A stretch of DNA of 64,000 nucleotides from Chloracidobacterium validum (GTDB lineage: Bacteria > Acidobacteriota > Blastocatellia > Chloracidobacteriales > Chloracidobacteriaceae): assembly GCF_018304825.1 (NCBI RefSeq), contig NZ_CP072649.1, positions 620,001-684,000 of the forward strand, given 5' to 3'. Shown in pieces: positions 46,607 through 54,693 of this stretch. A program made the translations under genes and the position numbers. Within the stretch, counting starts at the first letter, position 1, and each line of letters opens with the position of its first letter. Under the pieces are notes generated by a model that worked only from the letters and a program-made list of their open reading frames with translations, was not told the origin of the DNA and searched no databases.

Positions 46607-47575
46607 TCACGTTCGGACGCGCGCCAGAAACTGCTCAACCTGCCGTTTGACCTGTCCGGTGGCCAGCAGCTCCGAAGCCTGTGCCATGCCTTCTTCCGGC
46701 GTCGCGGCATGACCAGACACGACCAGGCCAAATCCGGCGTTGAGCCGGACGCTGTGGTACGCCGCCGACGTCGTATCCTGTCCACTGACGATTTGCCAGA
46801 AGCGGTCGAGGTTGGCCTCGGGCGTGTCCGTTGCGGTTGGCGGGGATGTGTCTGGTGGCTTGGTTGCCGTCCAGGGGAACTTGGCGATCTGCCGCGGCCG
46901 CACGTCGTAGATGCTGGATGTGCCGACCGGGGTCAGTTCATCGCTATCCCGATCGCCGCGGACGACCAAGGCGCGGCGCGTCTGGGAATCGTTGGCCAGC
47001 CATTGCGCGGCAAAGGCCTGCATTCGTCCGTGCGACACGCCCATCAAGCGCCACGCCGGACGCAGCGGATGCAAAAGCGGCCCAATGTAGTTGAACAGCG
47101 TCGGACGCCCAAACCGCCGGCGTGCCGCCGCTACCGACTTGAGCGCCGGGTAGCACTGGGGCGCGTAAAGAAATGCCAGGTTTGTCACGTCAAGCAGGAC
47201 CGGGAGACGCGCCAGGGGGTATTCGACGGGGACGCCAAGCCGTTCGAGCAAATCAAAGCTGCCGCTGGCGCTGGTGGCGGCCCGGTTGCCGAACTTCACG
47301 ACGCGCACCCCCCTGGCGGCAAGAACGAAGGCAACGGTTGTGGAGACGTTGAAATGCGGGCGACCGCTCCCGCCCGTGCCACAGCAGTCGAGGATGTCGT
47401 CCGCGATGTCCGGCATCGGCAGCGCCAGCGCGCGGACGGCCGCAATCAAGGCAGTAAACTGTTCAAACGTCGCCTGCTCGGGCGTCAACCGGGACAACCA
47501 GGCGTCGGCTTCGGCGTCGGTCAGGCGGCCGGACAGAAGCGCGTCCAGAGAATCGGGATGGGTCTCGTTCGTCAT
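46607..47575 (-). CDS. trpD: anthranilate phosphoribosyltransferase
   Basis: 322 residues. Transfers phosphoribose from PRPP to anthranilate in tryptophan synthesis. The PRPP loop is DCCGTGGSGRPHFNVSTTVA (about residues 68-87), followed by VVKFGNRAATSASGSFDLLE and LFNYIGPLLHPLRP (family NxxGPLxNP with His for Asn), which support TrpD or a close TrpD2-like relative. ATG at 47575 (MTNETHPDS) fits the family start; a longer frame begins at 47650. It stands alone, without other trp genes, and divergent from the WYL regulator. Confidence 0.85.
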   Translation of the reverse strand: MTNETHPDSLDALLSGRLTDAEADAWLSRLTPEQATFEQFTALIAAVRALALPMPDIADDILDCCGTGGSGRPHFNVSTTVAFVLAARGVRVVKFGNRAATSASGSFDLLERLGVPVEYPLARLPVLLDVTNLAFLYAPQCYPALKSVAAARRRFGRPTLFNYIGPLLHPLRPAWRLMGVSHGRMQAFAAQWLANDSQTRRALVVRGDRDSDELTPVGTSSIYDVRPRQIAKFPWTATKPPDTSPPTATDTPEANLDRFWQIVSGQDTTSAAYHSVRLNAGFGLVVSGHAATPEEGMAQASELLATGQVKRQVEQFLARVRT

Positions 47576-47694
47576 CGGATCCATACGGCGTGGGATGCGC
47601 GGCCATCGTGGTAGCGTCTGTCCACGCCGAAGCATGAACCAACTACTCACTGGTCACACGTTATTTCTCCGACCACCGAGCGTATGCTTGTTTT

Positions 47695-48702
47695 ATGGAT
47701 ATCAAACCACGCCTGCATTTTCGCCAACTCGAACGCTTCACATGGATTCACGCTGAAATCCAGTCCGGGCGGTTTCCAAACACTTGCTCGATTGCCGAGA
47801 AATTTGAAATTTCGCGCAAAACCGCGCAGGAAACAATCGCTTTCATGCGTGATCGCTTCAACTTGCCACTTGCCTACAGCGGGCGGCAACGCGGGTTTTA
47901 TTATACCGAGCCGGTTCACTCGCTTCCGTGGCTGACGCTCACGGAAGGTGAAGTTGCGGCTATTCTTATAGCCGAACGATTAGCTCAGGCATACGCCGGC
48001 GGACTCTCATCAGACATTGCCAATGTTTTGGTGAAAGTTGTGCAGTCGTTCACGGATAGGGTATCGGTTGATTTGACGCACTTGCTGAACGCGCAGTCAG
48101 TTGAACCACTACCAACCAGTTCCATCAACCATGAGCATTTCAAGGCGCTCCTGCAGGCCATTGCTCAACACAAACGCATTTACATGAATTACTTCACCCA
48201 AAGTTCGGGTGAGACAAAGGCACGAAAACTTGATCCGTTGCACCTACATAGCGCCCGGGCCGAGTGGTACGTCATTGGCTTCGATCACCTACGAAACAAG
48301 GTGCTGGATTTTCATTTAGGACGCATTCGTGAGATTACGGTACTCGATGAAACGTTTGAACCACCAACTGGCTTTGACATCGAACGATATCTGGCGCGCG
48401 GATTCGGGATGATTCGCGGTGATGGACAGCTTTATGACGTGGTCGTGCAGTTTGACGCTTACCAGGCACGGTGGATTCGTCAACAAAGTAAGGTTCACAA
48501 GACGGCTCTTTATGAAGACCTGCCAGATGGGGGATTGCGGGTCACGATGCAGGTCGGCGCGCTGGAAGGCGTCAAGCAGTGGGTTATGCAGTACGGTGCG
48601 CATGTGCAGGTCGTGGCTCCGCCGGCCCTACGCGACTTGGTACGGCGAGAGGCAGAAGCCCTGCTGGCTCACTACTCCGATGCGGCAAAAGAGGCTACCT
48701 GA
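47695..48702 (+). CDS. WYL-domain transcription regulator
   Basis: 335 residues. An N-terminal winged helix-turn-helix (NTCSIAEKFEISRKTAQETI, about residues 29-48), the WYL domain with RAEWYVIGFDHLRNKVLDFH (about 178-197) and a C-terminal WCX segment. WYL proteins bind nucleic-acid or nucleotide ligands and often control CRISPR and other defence loci. Its place ahead of the Argonaute gene and CRISPR operon suggests such a role; this is inference. ATG 47695 is overlapped by no other gene; trpD is divergent. Confidence 0.85.
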   Translation: MDIKPRLHFRQLERFTWIHAEIQSGRFPNTCSIAEKFEISRKTAQETIAFMRDRFNLPLAYSGRQRGFYYTEPVHSLPWLTLTEGEVAAILIAERLAQAYAGGLSSDIANVLVKVVQSFTDRVSVDLTHLLNAQSVEPLPTSSINHEHFKALLQAIAQHKRIYMNYFTQSSGETKARKLDPLHLHSARAEWYVIGFDHLRNKVLDFHLGRIREITVLDETFEPPTGFDIERYLARGFGMIRGDGQLYDVVVQFDAYQARWIRQQSKVHKTALYEDLPDGGLRVTMQVGALEGVKQWVMQYGAHVQVVAPPALRDLVRREAEALLAHYSDAAKEAT

Positions 48703-48805
48703 CGCTGATTCTGAAAGTAACTTTATATTTGATTTATTTCACCTTTCTGAAATAGATCCAATAACTCAAAGGCTCTTGTGATTATCAAGGAGGTGCAACC
48801 CGGTT

Positions 48806-51028
48806 ATGAATCTCAATCTTGGATTAACGAAAACTAAAGTTTTGTTAAATAGATTTAAAGTAAAAAAGCTGGACAGATATGACTTAAAATTTCACGAGTA
48901 CAAATGTAACTTCAAAAATAATCCAAAGCTCGGGGATGAACAAAAAGCTATCTCCAGAATCTGCTACAAATTAGATAAAATCGCTGTTAGACTAGGTAGT
49001 AAAATAATCACAAGAGAAGAAATCAGCCAAGAAAAAATGAAACATGAAGATTGGGATTTGTCAAAATTAACAACAAGAAACCTCGATTGTAAAAATCCAG
49101 AAGAGCAAAAAGGTATTGAAGCTTTCGAACGTAAAATTTTAGAAAAAGAACTGACAAATGCCTTTCCTTCAATGAAAGTTGAAAGATCGCCTGGGCATGG
49201 ACTCATCTGGTGGATTCCCGGTAAAGAAGGTATAGAGAAATCCGGAGATGGATGGGAAATTCACAGAGGTAGAGAAGTAGATATCGTTTTAGAATCAGAC
49301 GGAAATCTCTACTTAGAAATCGACGTACACTACCGGTTCTTTACACCCTGGACACTTCACCAATGGTTGGCAGAGTATCCTGACATTCCCGTTAGGTATG
49401 TGCGGAACACATACAAAAGTGAAAAGAATGACCATATTAGCTGGATTTACGAAGGTATCTCAGAAAAGCGACCGGAAGAGTTTATGATACCTGAGCTAAA
49501 TGAGACCTTAGCAGATTATCACCGTAAGTTGGGAGCTACGGAAGGGGAGATAAACGATTCAAAAGTTGTACTTGTTAGGAGAATGAACGATCGAAAGTCC
49601 AAACCAATTGGACACCTCTCTAAAAGACTATCACCTAGCTTAACGATGGAAATGCTGGCACAAGTTCTTGAAAAACAAGCCTCTGAGAAAAAAACAAACA
49701 AGGACGTTCTTCAAATTATCAGGAAGGACATAGATAGTCGTTTAGTTTCGTCAAAGGATACAGCAGCAAAAATCCTAAGAAAAGTATATAAAATTGCCGC
49801 TGAAAATCAAAAAATCCAGATCTGTGAGGTAGATGGATACATTCTGCCGAAAGCGAATCTTTTAGCCAAAGACGGCAATAAAGTAACCAAGGTTGCCCAA
49901 GTCAGGCAAAAAGGATGCGTTGCAAAAGGCGAAATAAAATTTGGATGCCTTAACCTATTTAATAACGCTCACAAGTACCCAGATGAAGTGAAAAAATGTT
50001 TACAAGAAGTAGCAAAGAGTAGCAATGTGAACATAGAAATAGAATCGTACCGAACAGCAAATGATCTAAGCGACATCGAACTAGAACGGAAAGATTTCTG
50101 GGAAACCTGGTCCGAAGAAGGAGTCAAAACAGTTTTAGTAGTTCTTCCTTGGTCTTCTAGCGAGAAAAAGCAAAAAATTAGGAATGAGGCACTACAAGCA
50201 GGAATAGCCACCCAGTTCATCGTGCCGACACCAAAGGCAGACAAAAACAAAGCCCTGAATGTGGTCCTAGGGCTTCTTTGCAAGGCCGGTTGGCAGCCTG
50301 TAAAGCTGGGGGGAGTTAACCTGCCTGACATGGCTGAACTCATCATCGGTTTTGATGTGGGGAGCAATCAAGGCCTCTTTTACGGCGCTTCCGCATTCGC
50401 AGTTCTTACAGATGGACAAAGCCTGGGTTGGGAGCTGCCAAGCATACAAATGGGAGAGACGTTCCCCGACGAAGCAGTTTGGCAAGTGGTTTCTAATTTG
50501 CTCTTCAAATTTAGAGAAAGTCGTGGAGCATATCCTAAAAAACTGCTTCTAATGAGGGATGGTCTGGTTCAGAGAGGAGAGTTCGAAAAAACCATAAGTG
50601 AACTCGGGAAAATGAAGATAGCTGTTGACATCATAGGAGTCCGCAAAAGTGGCGCTAGCAGAATGGGAAAGAAAGTTTCCACACAAGCAGGGAAGGAAAC
50701 TTATTGTGACGCAGACATAGGCACCGTTGTTTTCAGGCAAGAAGAGAAGTCGTTCACTTTGATAACGAGTCAGCCCATCAAATCCGAAAATAGAACAATC
50801 GGAAGCGCAAGACCGCTCAAGGTAGTCCATGAGTACGGTGACACTTCCCTGGAATTATTAGCCCTGCAAACTTATCACCTATCTCAGCTACATCCTGCCA
50901 GTGGGTTTCAATCGTGTCGCTTGCCCTGGGTTCTACACTTGGCTGACAGAAGTAGCAAGGAGTTTCAACGTATAGGACAGATAAGCATTTTGCACAACAT
51001 TGACCGCAAAAAATTGATTGCCGTTTAG
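48806..51028 (+). CDS. ago: long prokaryotic Argonaute, catalytically complete
   Basis: 740 residues. Order: N and linker (1-150), PAZ-like (about 150-290), MID (about 380-500; KIRNEALQAGIATQFIVPTP with the conserved Gln, and NVVLGLLCKAGWQP with the Lys that holds the guide 5' phosphate) and PIWI. PIWI residues D517 (IIGFDVGS), E551 (MGETF), D585 (LLMRDGLV) and D714 (HLADRS) make a DEDD tetrad; the 34-residue steps between the first three equal those of Thermus Ago (478, 512, 546). It is therefore predicted to cut targets. AAGGAGG precedes the ATG. The gene is strongly AT-rich in a GC-rich region, a sign of transfer. Next to CRISPR genes, as in Marinitoga. Confidence 0.92.
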   Translation: MNLNLGLTKTKVLLNRFKVKKLDRYDLKFHEYKCNFKNNPKLGDEQKAISRICYKLDKIAVRLGSKIITREEISQEKMKHEDWDLSKLTTRNLDCKNPEEQKGIEAFERKILEKELTNAFPSMKVERSPGHGLIWWIPGKEGIEKSGDGWEIHRGREVDIVLESDGNLYLEIDVHYRFFTPWTLHQWLAEYPDIPVRYVRNTYKSEKNDHISWIYEGISEKRPEEFMIPELNETLADYHRKLGATEGEINDSKVVLVRRMNDRKSKPIGHLSKRLSPSLTMEMLAQVLEKQASEKKTNKDVLQIIRKDIDSRLVSSKDTAAKILRKVYKIAAENQKIQICEVDGYILPKANLLAKDGNKVTKVAQVRQKGCVAKGEIKFGCLNLFNNAHKYPDEVKKCLQEVAKSSNVNIEIESYRTANDLSDIELERKDFWETWSEEGVKTVLVVLPWSSSEKKQKIRNEALQAGIATQFIVPTPKADKNKALNVVLGLLCKAGWQPVKLGGVNLPDMAELIIGFDVGSNQGLFYGASAFAVLTDGQSLGWELPSIQMGETFPDEAVWQVVSNLLFKFRESRGAYPKKLLLMRDGLVQRGEFEKTISELGKMKIAVDIIGVRKSGASRMGKKVSTQAGKETYCDADIGTVVFRQEEKSFTLITSQPIKSENRTIGSARPLKVVHEYGDTSLELLALQTYHLSQLHPASGFQSCRLPWVLHLADRSSKEFQRIGQISILHNIDRKKLIAV

Positions 51029-51314
51029 CAGACAACAGAGATAACGAATCACCGTACTCGACCGCAGGTTCATTCAAGATGAACATCGGCGGAACGGTCC
51101 TTGAGTTCGGGCGCGGGGAGCAAAGCCTCAGAGCGCCAGAACGCCGATATCGCGAAGGCAGCGACGGGACGGACCCAAAGCTTACTTGCCGCGCGCCGCA
51201 ATCCTCTTGAATCGGCAGAACGCGGCTTACGCGCCGGCGTCTGCCGCGACGCCCTGCGCGTACCGCACAACAGCCCTCAAATTGGCCGATCGGAGTGTTA
51301 CCACAGACTGCACC
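51029..51314. other. GC-rich stretch without a gene
   Basis: After the Argonaute stop the sequence becomes GC-rich. A frame 51101-51475 exists but has no ribosome site and runs through the degenerate repeats, so I do not call it. Confidence 0.5.
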
Positions 51315-51415
51315 CAGAAGATCGCCTCACGGCGTCAAAGATTACCCTAAATGATTCACTTAAGGGAGCTTACACTCTAGTGCTCAACGCCTTGCAGCAG
51401 GAGCAAATGATAATC
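51315..51415 (-). ncRNA. CreR-like mini-CRISPR: two degenerate repeats around one spacer
   Basis: Read on the minus strand, the first degenerate repeat (51415-51380) keeps the last 14 bases of the CRISPR repeat exactly (AAGGCGTTGAGCAC, the stem 3' side plus 8-nt handle); a 29-nt spacer-like sequence follows (51379-51351); the second repeat (51350-51315) keeps the core TAATCTTTGACGCCG and a GCC/GGC stem. Matches to the 36-nt repeat are 24 and 22 of 36. This is the degeneration pattern of CreA/CreR RNAs, which recruit Cascade without cleavage. A weak minus-strand promoter (TCAACA, 17 bp, TATCAT) could start the RNA near 51400. Confidence 0.65.
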
Positions 51416-51431
51416 CGGACAAGCAGGCTTG

Positions 51432-51459
51432 TTGACACAGGCCGATCGAGTGTGATTCT
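51432..51459 (+). promoter_or_regulatory. possible promoter of the cas operon
   Basis: TTGACA (51432-51437), 16 bp, GATTCT (51454-51459). The -35 box is perfect, the -10 weak. The start point would be near 51466, just ahead of the pseudo-protospacer at 51476-51494. Its -35 overlaps the possible minus-strand promoter of the mini-CRISPR. Confidence 0.35.
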
Positions 51460-51475
51460 TTCCGGCAGCTCTTAG

Positions 51476-51494
51476 TTATGGAACTTACTCTCTA
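51476..51494 (-). promoter_or_regulatory. partial protospacer for the CreR-like RNA
   Basis: On the minus strand it reads TAGAGAGTAAGTTCC and onward, against TAGAGTGTAAGCTCC in the spacer. Positions 1-5, 7-11, 13-15, 17 and 19 match; 6, 12, 16 and 18 do not. The flank on the PAM side is ATG. Binding here would block the cas promoter. Confidence 0.6.
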
Positions 51495-51646
51495 CATACT
51501 GCAAAGTAGACTCATATCCTTGGTATCAACTTAGGGTGTTTCCTCTGCTTGCTAGGGATTCGTGACGTGACTGCATCGTACTACGCACCTTGGGTCAAAA
51601 AGTACAAGCCCAACACCCAAACCATAACACTTTGGAGGGACATAAC

Positions 51647-52243
51647 ATGCTGAAAACTGTTGAGTTGTGTTTTTTTGTTTCCGGGGACTGGTTGCCGGTT
51701 GATCACGGCTATCACTTGTATGCCGCTGTTGCGCGTCACCTGGAATGGGTTCATGACAATCCTGACATTGGTATTGCGCCACTGCGCGGCATCTACGGCG
51801 GCAATGGCAAACTGCTGCTTCAGCCGTGGAGTCGGTTGATTATACGAACTCCCACCGAAAAGCTCCCCGCGCTGCTGAAGCTGGCGGGCCGTCAGCTTGA
51901 TGTGGATGGCCGGCGGCTACGGGTTAGTATTCCAACTGTGCATTCGTTGGTGTCCGCTCCAGTACTTTACGCACACTTGGTAACCACCAAAAACGGCGAC
52001 GATGAGACGCGCTTTGACGCTGAAATTACACGCCAACTGAATCAAATCAACGTTGCCGGCCACGTTGAACGCGGCGCACGCCGAACGCTGTCCGTTCACG
52101 GCCGTCGCATTGTGGGCTATTCGCTTACCATTTCGCAGTTGAGTGAGGAAGGGGCTGTCATCCTGCAGGCGGTCGGTCTTGGCGGTCGCCGCAGAATGGG
52201 CTGCGGCATTTTTTTTGCCCGAAAAGAAAGTGAGCTGCGATGA
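51647..52243 (+). CDS. cas6: Cas6, MYXAN (Cmx6) type
   Basis: 198 residues. Cuts the pre-crRNA at the base of the repeat hairpin. VELCFFVSGDWLPVDHGYHL at the start and the glycine-rich C-terminal loop AVGLGGRRRMGCGIFF (RAMP signature GhGxxRxxGxG) identify it as the Cmx6-like variant. The His in DHGYHLYAAVARH is a candidate catalytic residue. ATG 51647 has GGAGG 10 bp upstream. First gene of the cas operon, overlapping cas3 by 4 bp. The repeat's stem ends 8 nt before the repeat end, which fits the usual 8-nt crRNA handle. Confidence 0.85.
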   Translation: MLKTVELCFFVSGDWLPVDHGYHLYAAVARHLEWVHDNPDIGIAPLRGIYGGNGKLLLQPWSRLIIRTPTEKLPALLKLAGRQLDVDGRRLRVSIPTVHSLVSAPVLYAHLVTTKNGDDETRFDAEITRQLNQINVAGHVERGARRTLSVHGRRIVGYSLTISQLSEEGAVILQAVGLGGRRRMGCGIFFARKESELR

Positions 52244-54693
52244 CGAAGCATCCACGACACTTACTTGCCAAATCGTATTCCACTCAAAAGTACCCCCAAA
52301 TCCCCCCGGACTACGCCCTGCTCACGCAGCACAGCCGCGACGTTGCCGAAGCGTGTGCCGCACTGACTCGTGTCATTGGGCCGGTCATTGAAGAATATGC
52401 CAACGTCCAACTGGGGGCTGACGATTTCACAAGAGCTGGCAAAGCTACCGGGTGGGTTGAGGACCTAGGCAAGGCTAACAGTCACTTTCAATTGATGTTG
52501 GCAGGTCAGCCGCAGATCAAGCAGCTACTTCGCCACGAAATAATTTCGGGGCTGCTACTCTGGCAGAACCAGCCCCTGCGGCAATGGATCGAGCCGTCAC
52601 TAGGCGAATGGTTCATCCCGGCATTGTGGGCGGCGATGGGACACCATTTGAGATTTGACAGGGACACCAGGGCCGATAGCAACTGCCCATCCCTCACGGT
52701 TTTTTTGGCGCACAAGGATTTCAAGTCTATTTTGGGCGAACTTGGTTCTGACTTGGCTTTGACTGAGCCACCACCAGATCTGACCGACTTCACGATTGCG
52801 GCCGACAAGAGAGAGCCTTGCGATGTCGCTGCGTTGAACGCTCTCCGCAACCTGAAAGATGACTTCGAGGAAGCTAAGGAGAAGTTTTCGAGCGACGAAT
52901 GGCGTAAGCGAATCGCTGTGCTAAAAGCACTTGGTATCGCTGCTGACGTTGCGGCCAGCGCGGTTGCGGCCGAAGGCCAAATGAAGTCAAATTACTCGTT
53001 GACTACATTCATCAACGAAGCATTGCAAGTTGGTCTCACTGACTCGGATTGCCAACAACTGATTGACAACTGGGCGTCGAGACATTGTGAGGGAAACTTA
53101 CAGGTTCGCCCGTTCCAGCGTGCCGTCGCCGACTCGCCAAGTTTCGTCACCCTTGCGCGTGCCGGCTGTGGGTCAGGTAAAAGCTTGGCCGCGTACTTGT
53201 GGGCGAAGGCTTGGTGCGCAAAAACAACGGCCGGAGAAAAAACAACGGTCGAAGGTCGGAGCTTTCGGCTTTTCTTCTGCCTACCGACGACCGGAACGAC
53301 CACTGAACACTTCAAGGATTATGCCCTTGAATCAGGCATTCCTGCCAGCCTTACGCACTCGCGGTCAGAGGTTGATTTGAAATCCCTGGCCCAGACTGCC
53401 GATCAAGAATCCAACTTCAACGTTAGGGACGCAGCGATTGGCGCGCTCATTGATGCCCGCGACAAAATCGAATCGTTGGCGCTGTGGGACACACCACTCG
53501 TTGTGTCAACGGCCGACACCGTACTGGGGTTGATGGGCAATGCGCGCAGGTCACTCTATGCATTTCCGGCGATTGTATCCAGCGCCATTGTTTTCGACGA
53601 GATTCACGCCTTCGATGACCGACTGTTCGGTCATCTCCTCATGTTCTTGAAGTATTTCCCTCGTCAACCGGTGCTGCTGATGACGGCTTCTCTCCCCCAG
53701 CACCGTTTGGACGCTTTGCAGAGCATTCGGAACGATCTGCACATTGTTGATGGCCCCCCTGAACTGGAAAGACTTGAACGGTACCAGCTCGATCACGGTG
53801 AGGACGAACAGAAGGTTTGGGATGCCATCAAAGCCTGCGTCCAGAGTAACGGGAAAGTGCTGTGGGTGCGCAATCGTGTTGACTGGGCTAACCAAGCCTA
53901 TGAAGCGTGTTTGGAGCGTTTTCCCGAGGTGATGGTCAATGTTTATCACTCAAGGTTTCGCTACAAGGATCGAAGTCGGTTGCACCGCCATGTCATTGAC
54001 CACTTCAAGCAGAAGCCGAAGCAAGCCCAGATTTTGATTGCGACGCAAGTGGCGGAAATGTCCCTCGATTTGTCGGCGGATTTGCTTGTCACCGACATCG
54101 CACCGATTCCATCACTCATTCAGCGGCTAGGACGGTTAAATCGAGAGCCTTGGCCTTCTGCGCCAAAATCTGCGTTAGTTTGTCCACTCCCGGCTGCAAT
54201 GGGCCAAGGCGATGACCCAGCATTGCCTTACGTTGCAGACGACCTAAGCGCAGCCGAAATGTGGTTGACGAAGCTCATTGAGAAAGGCACGCCACTGAGT
54301 CAGTTCGACCTCGCCGATGCTTTTGGCTGCCTCTCCCACACCGAAGCCTTTGACATTTGTATGGCTGAAGAAAAGGCGTGTTTCTTTTCCGGCCTGTGGG
54401 AAACCCGCCCGGGCAAGACACGCGAGGATGGATACACGATAAGCGTCATTCTTGAGGTAGACCTGAACCAATGCCACCAACGCAACCGCCATGGCGAACC
54501 AACGCGCGACTGGCTGACCGAACACGAAGTCGCCATTCCATTCAAATCTGAGGTCTTGAAATGGGGCGTCGTTGGAAATCGGCGCGTCGCGCCGTCCCAG
54601 TGTATTACCTATGACTTTGACCCAACAACCATGAAAGGAGTGGGAGCGCGATGGGCAAGCGGCCAACCAATTACCAACTGCCAAATCCTTTGA
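52240..54693 (+). CDS. cas3: Cas3 helicase-nuclease
   Basis: 817 residues. An N-terminal HD-type domain (HSRDVAEACAAL, then EDLGKANSHF near residue 72, LLRHEIISGLLL, MGHHLRFD) and a superfamily 2 helicase: Walker A ARAGCGSGKSLAAYL (about 304), DEIHAFD (about 456), MTASLPQHR, ATQVAEMSLDLSAD and QRLGRLNRE. It unwinds and degrades Cascade-bound target DNA. The usual HDxGK nuclease motif reads EDLGK here: His is Glu. The gene overlaps cas6 by 4 and cas8 by 43 bp. Confidence 0.9.
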   Translation: MTKHPRHLLAKSYSTQKYPQIPPDYALLTQHSRDVAEACAALTRVIGPVIEEYANVQLGADDFTRAGKATGWVEDLGKANSHFQLMLAGQPQIKQLLRHEIISGLLLWQNQPLRQWIEPSLGEWFIPALWAAMGHHLRFDRDTRADSNCPSLTVFLAHKDFKSILGELGSDLALTEPPPDLTDFTIAADKREPCDVAALNALRNLKDDFEEAKEKFSSDEWRKRIAVLKALGIAADVAASAVAAEGQMKSNYSLTTFINEALQVGLTDSDCQQLIDNWASRHCEGNLQVRPFQRAVADSPSFVTLARAGCGSGKSLAAYLWAKAWCAKTTAGEKTTVEGRSFRLFFCLPTTGTTTEHFKDYALESGIPASLTHSRSEVDLKSLAQTADQESNFNVRDAAIGALIDARDKIESLALWDTPLVVSTADTVLGLMGNARRSLYAFPAIVSSAIVFDEIHAFDDRLFGHLLMFLKYFPRQPVLLMTASLPQHRLDALQSIRNDLHIVDGPPELERLERYQLDHGEDEQKVWDAIKACVQSNGKVLWVRNRVDWANQAYEACLERFPEVMVNVYHSRFRYKDRSRLHRHVIDHFKQKPKQAQILIATQVAEMSLDLSADLLVTDIAPIPSLIQRLGRLNREPWPSAPKSALVCPLPAAMGQGDDPALPYVADDLSAAEMWLTKLIEKGTPLSQFDLADAFGCLSHTEAFDICMAEEKACFFSGLWETRPGKTREDGYTISVILEVDLNQCHQRNRHGEPTRDWLTEHEVAIPFKSEVLKWGVVGNRRVAPSQCITYDFDPTTMKGVGARWASGQPITNCQIL

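Noticed and set aside
51101-51475. Plus-strand frame of 124 codons upstream of cas6
   Set aside because: No ribosome site, odd composition, and it runs through both degenerate repeats and the spacer of the mini-CRISPR.
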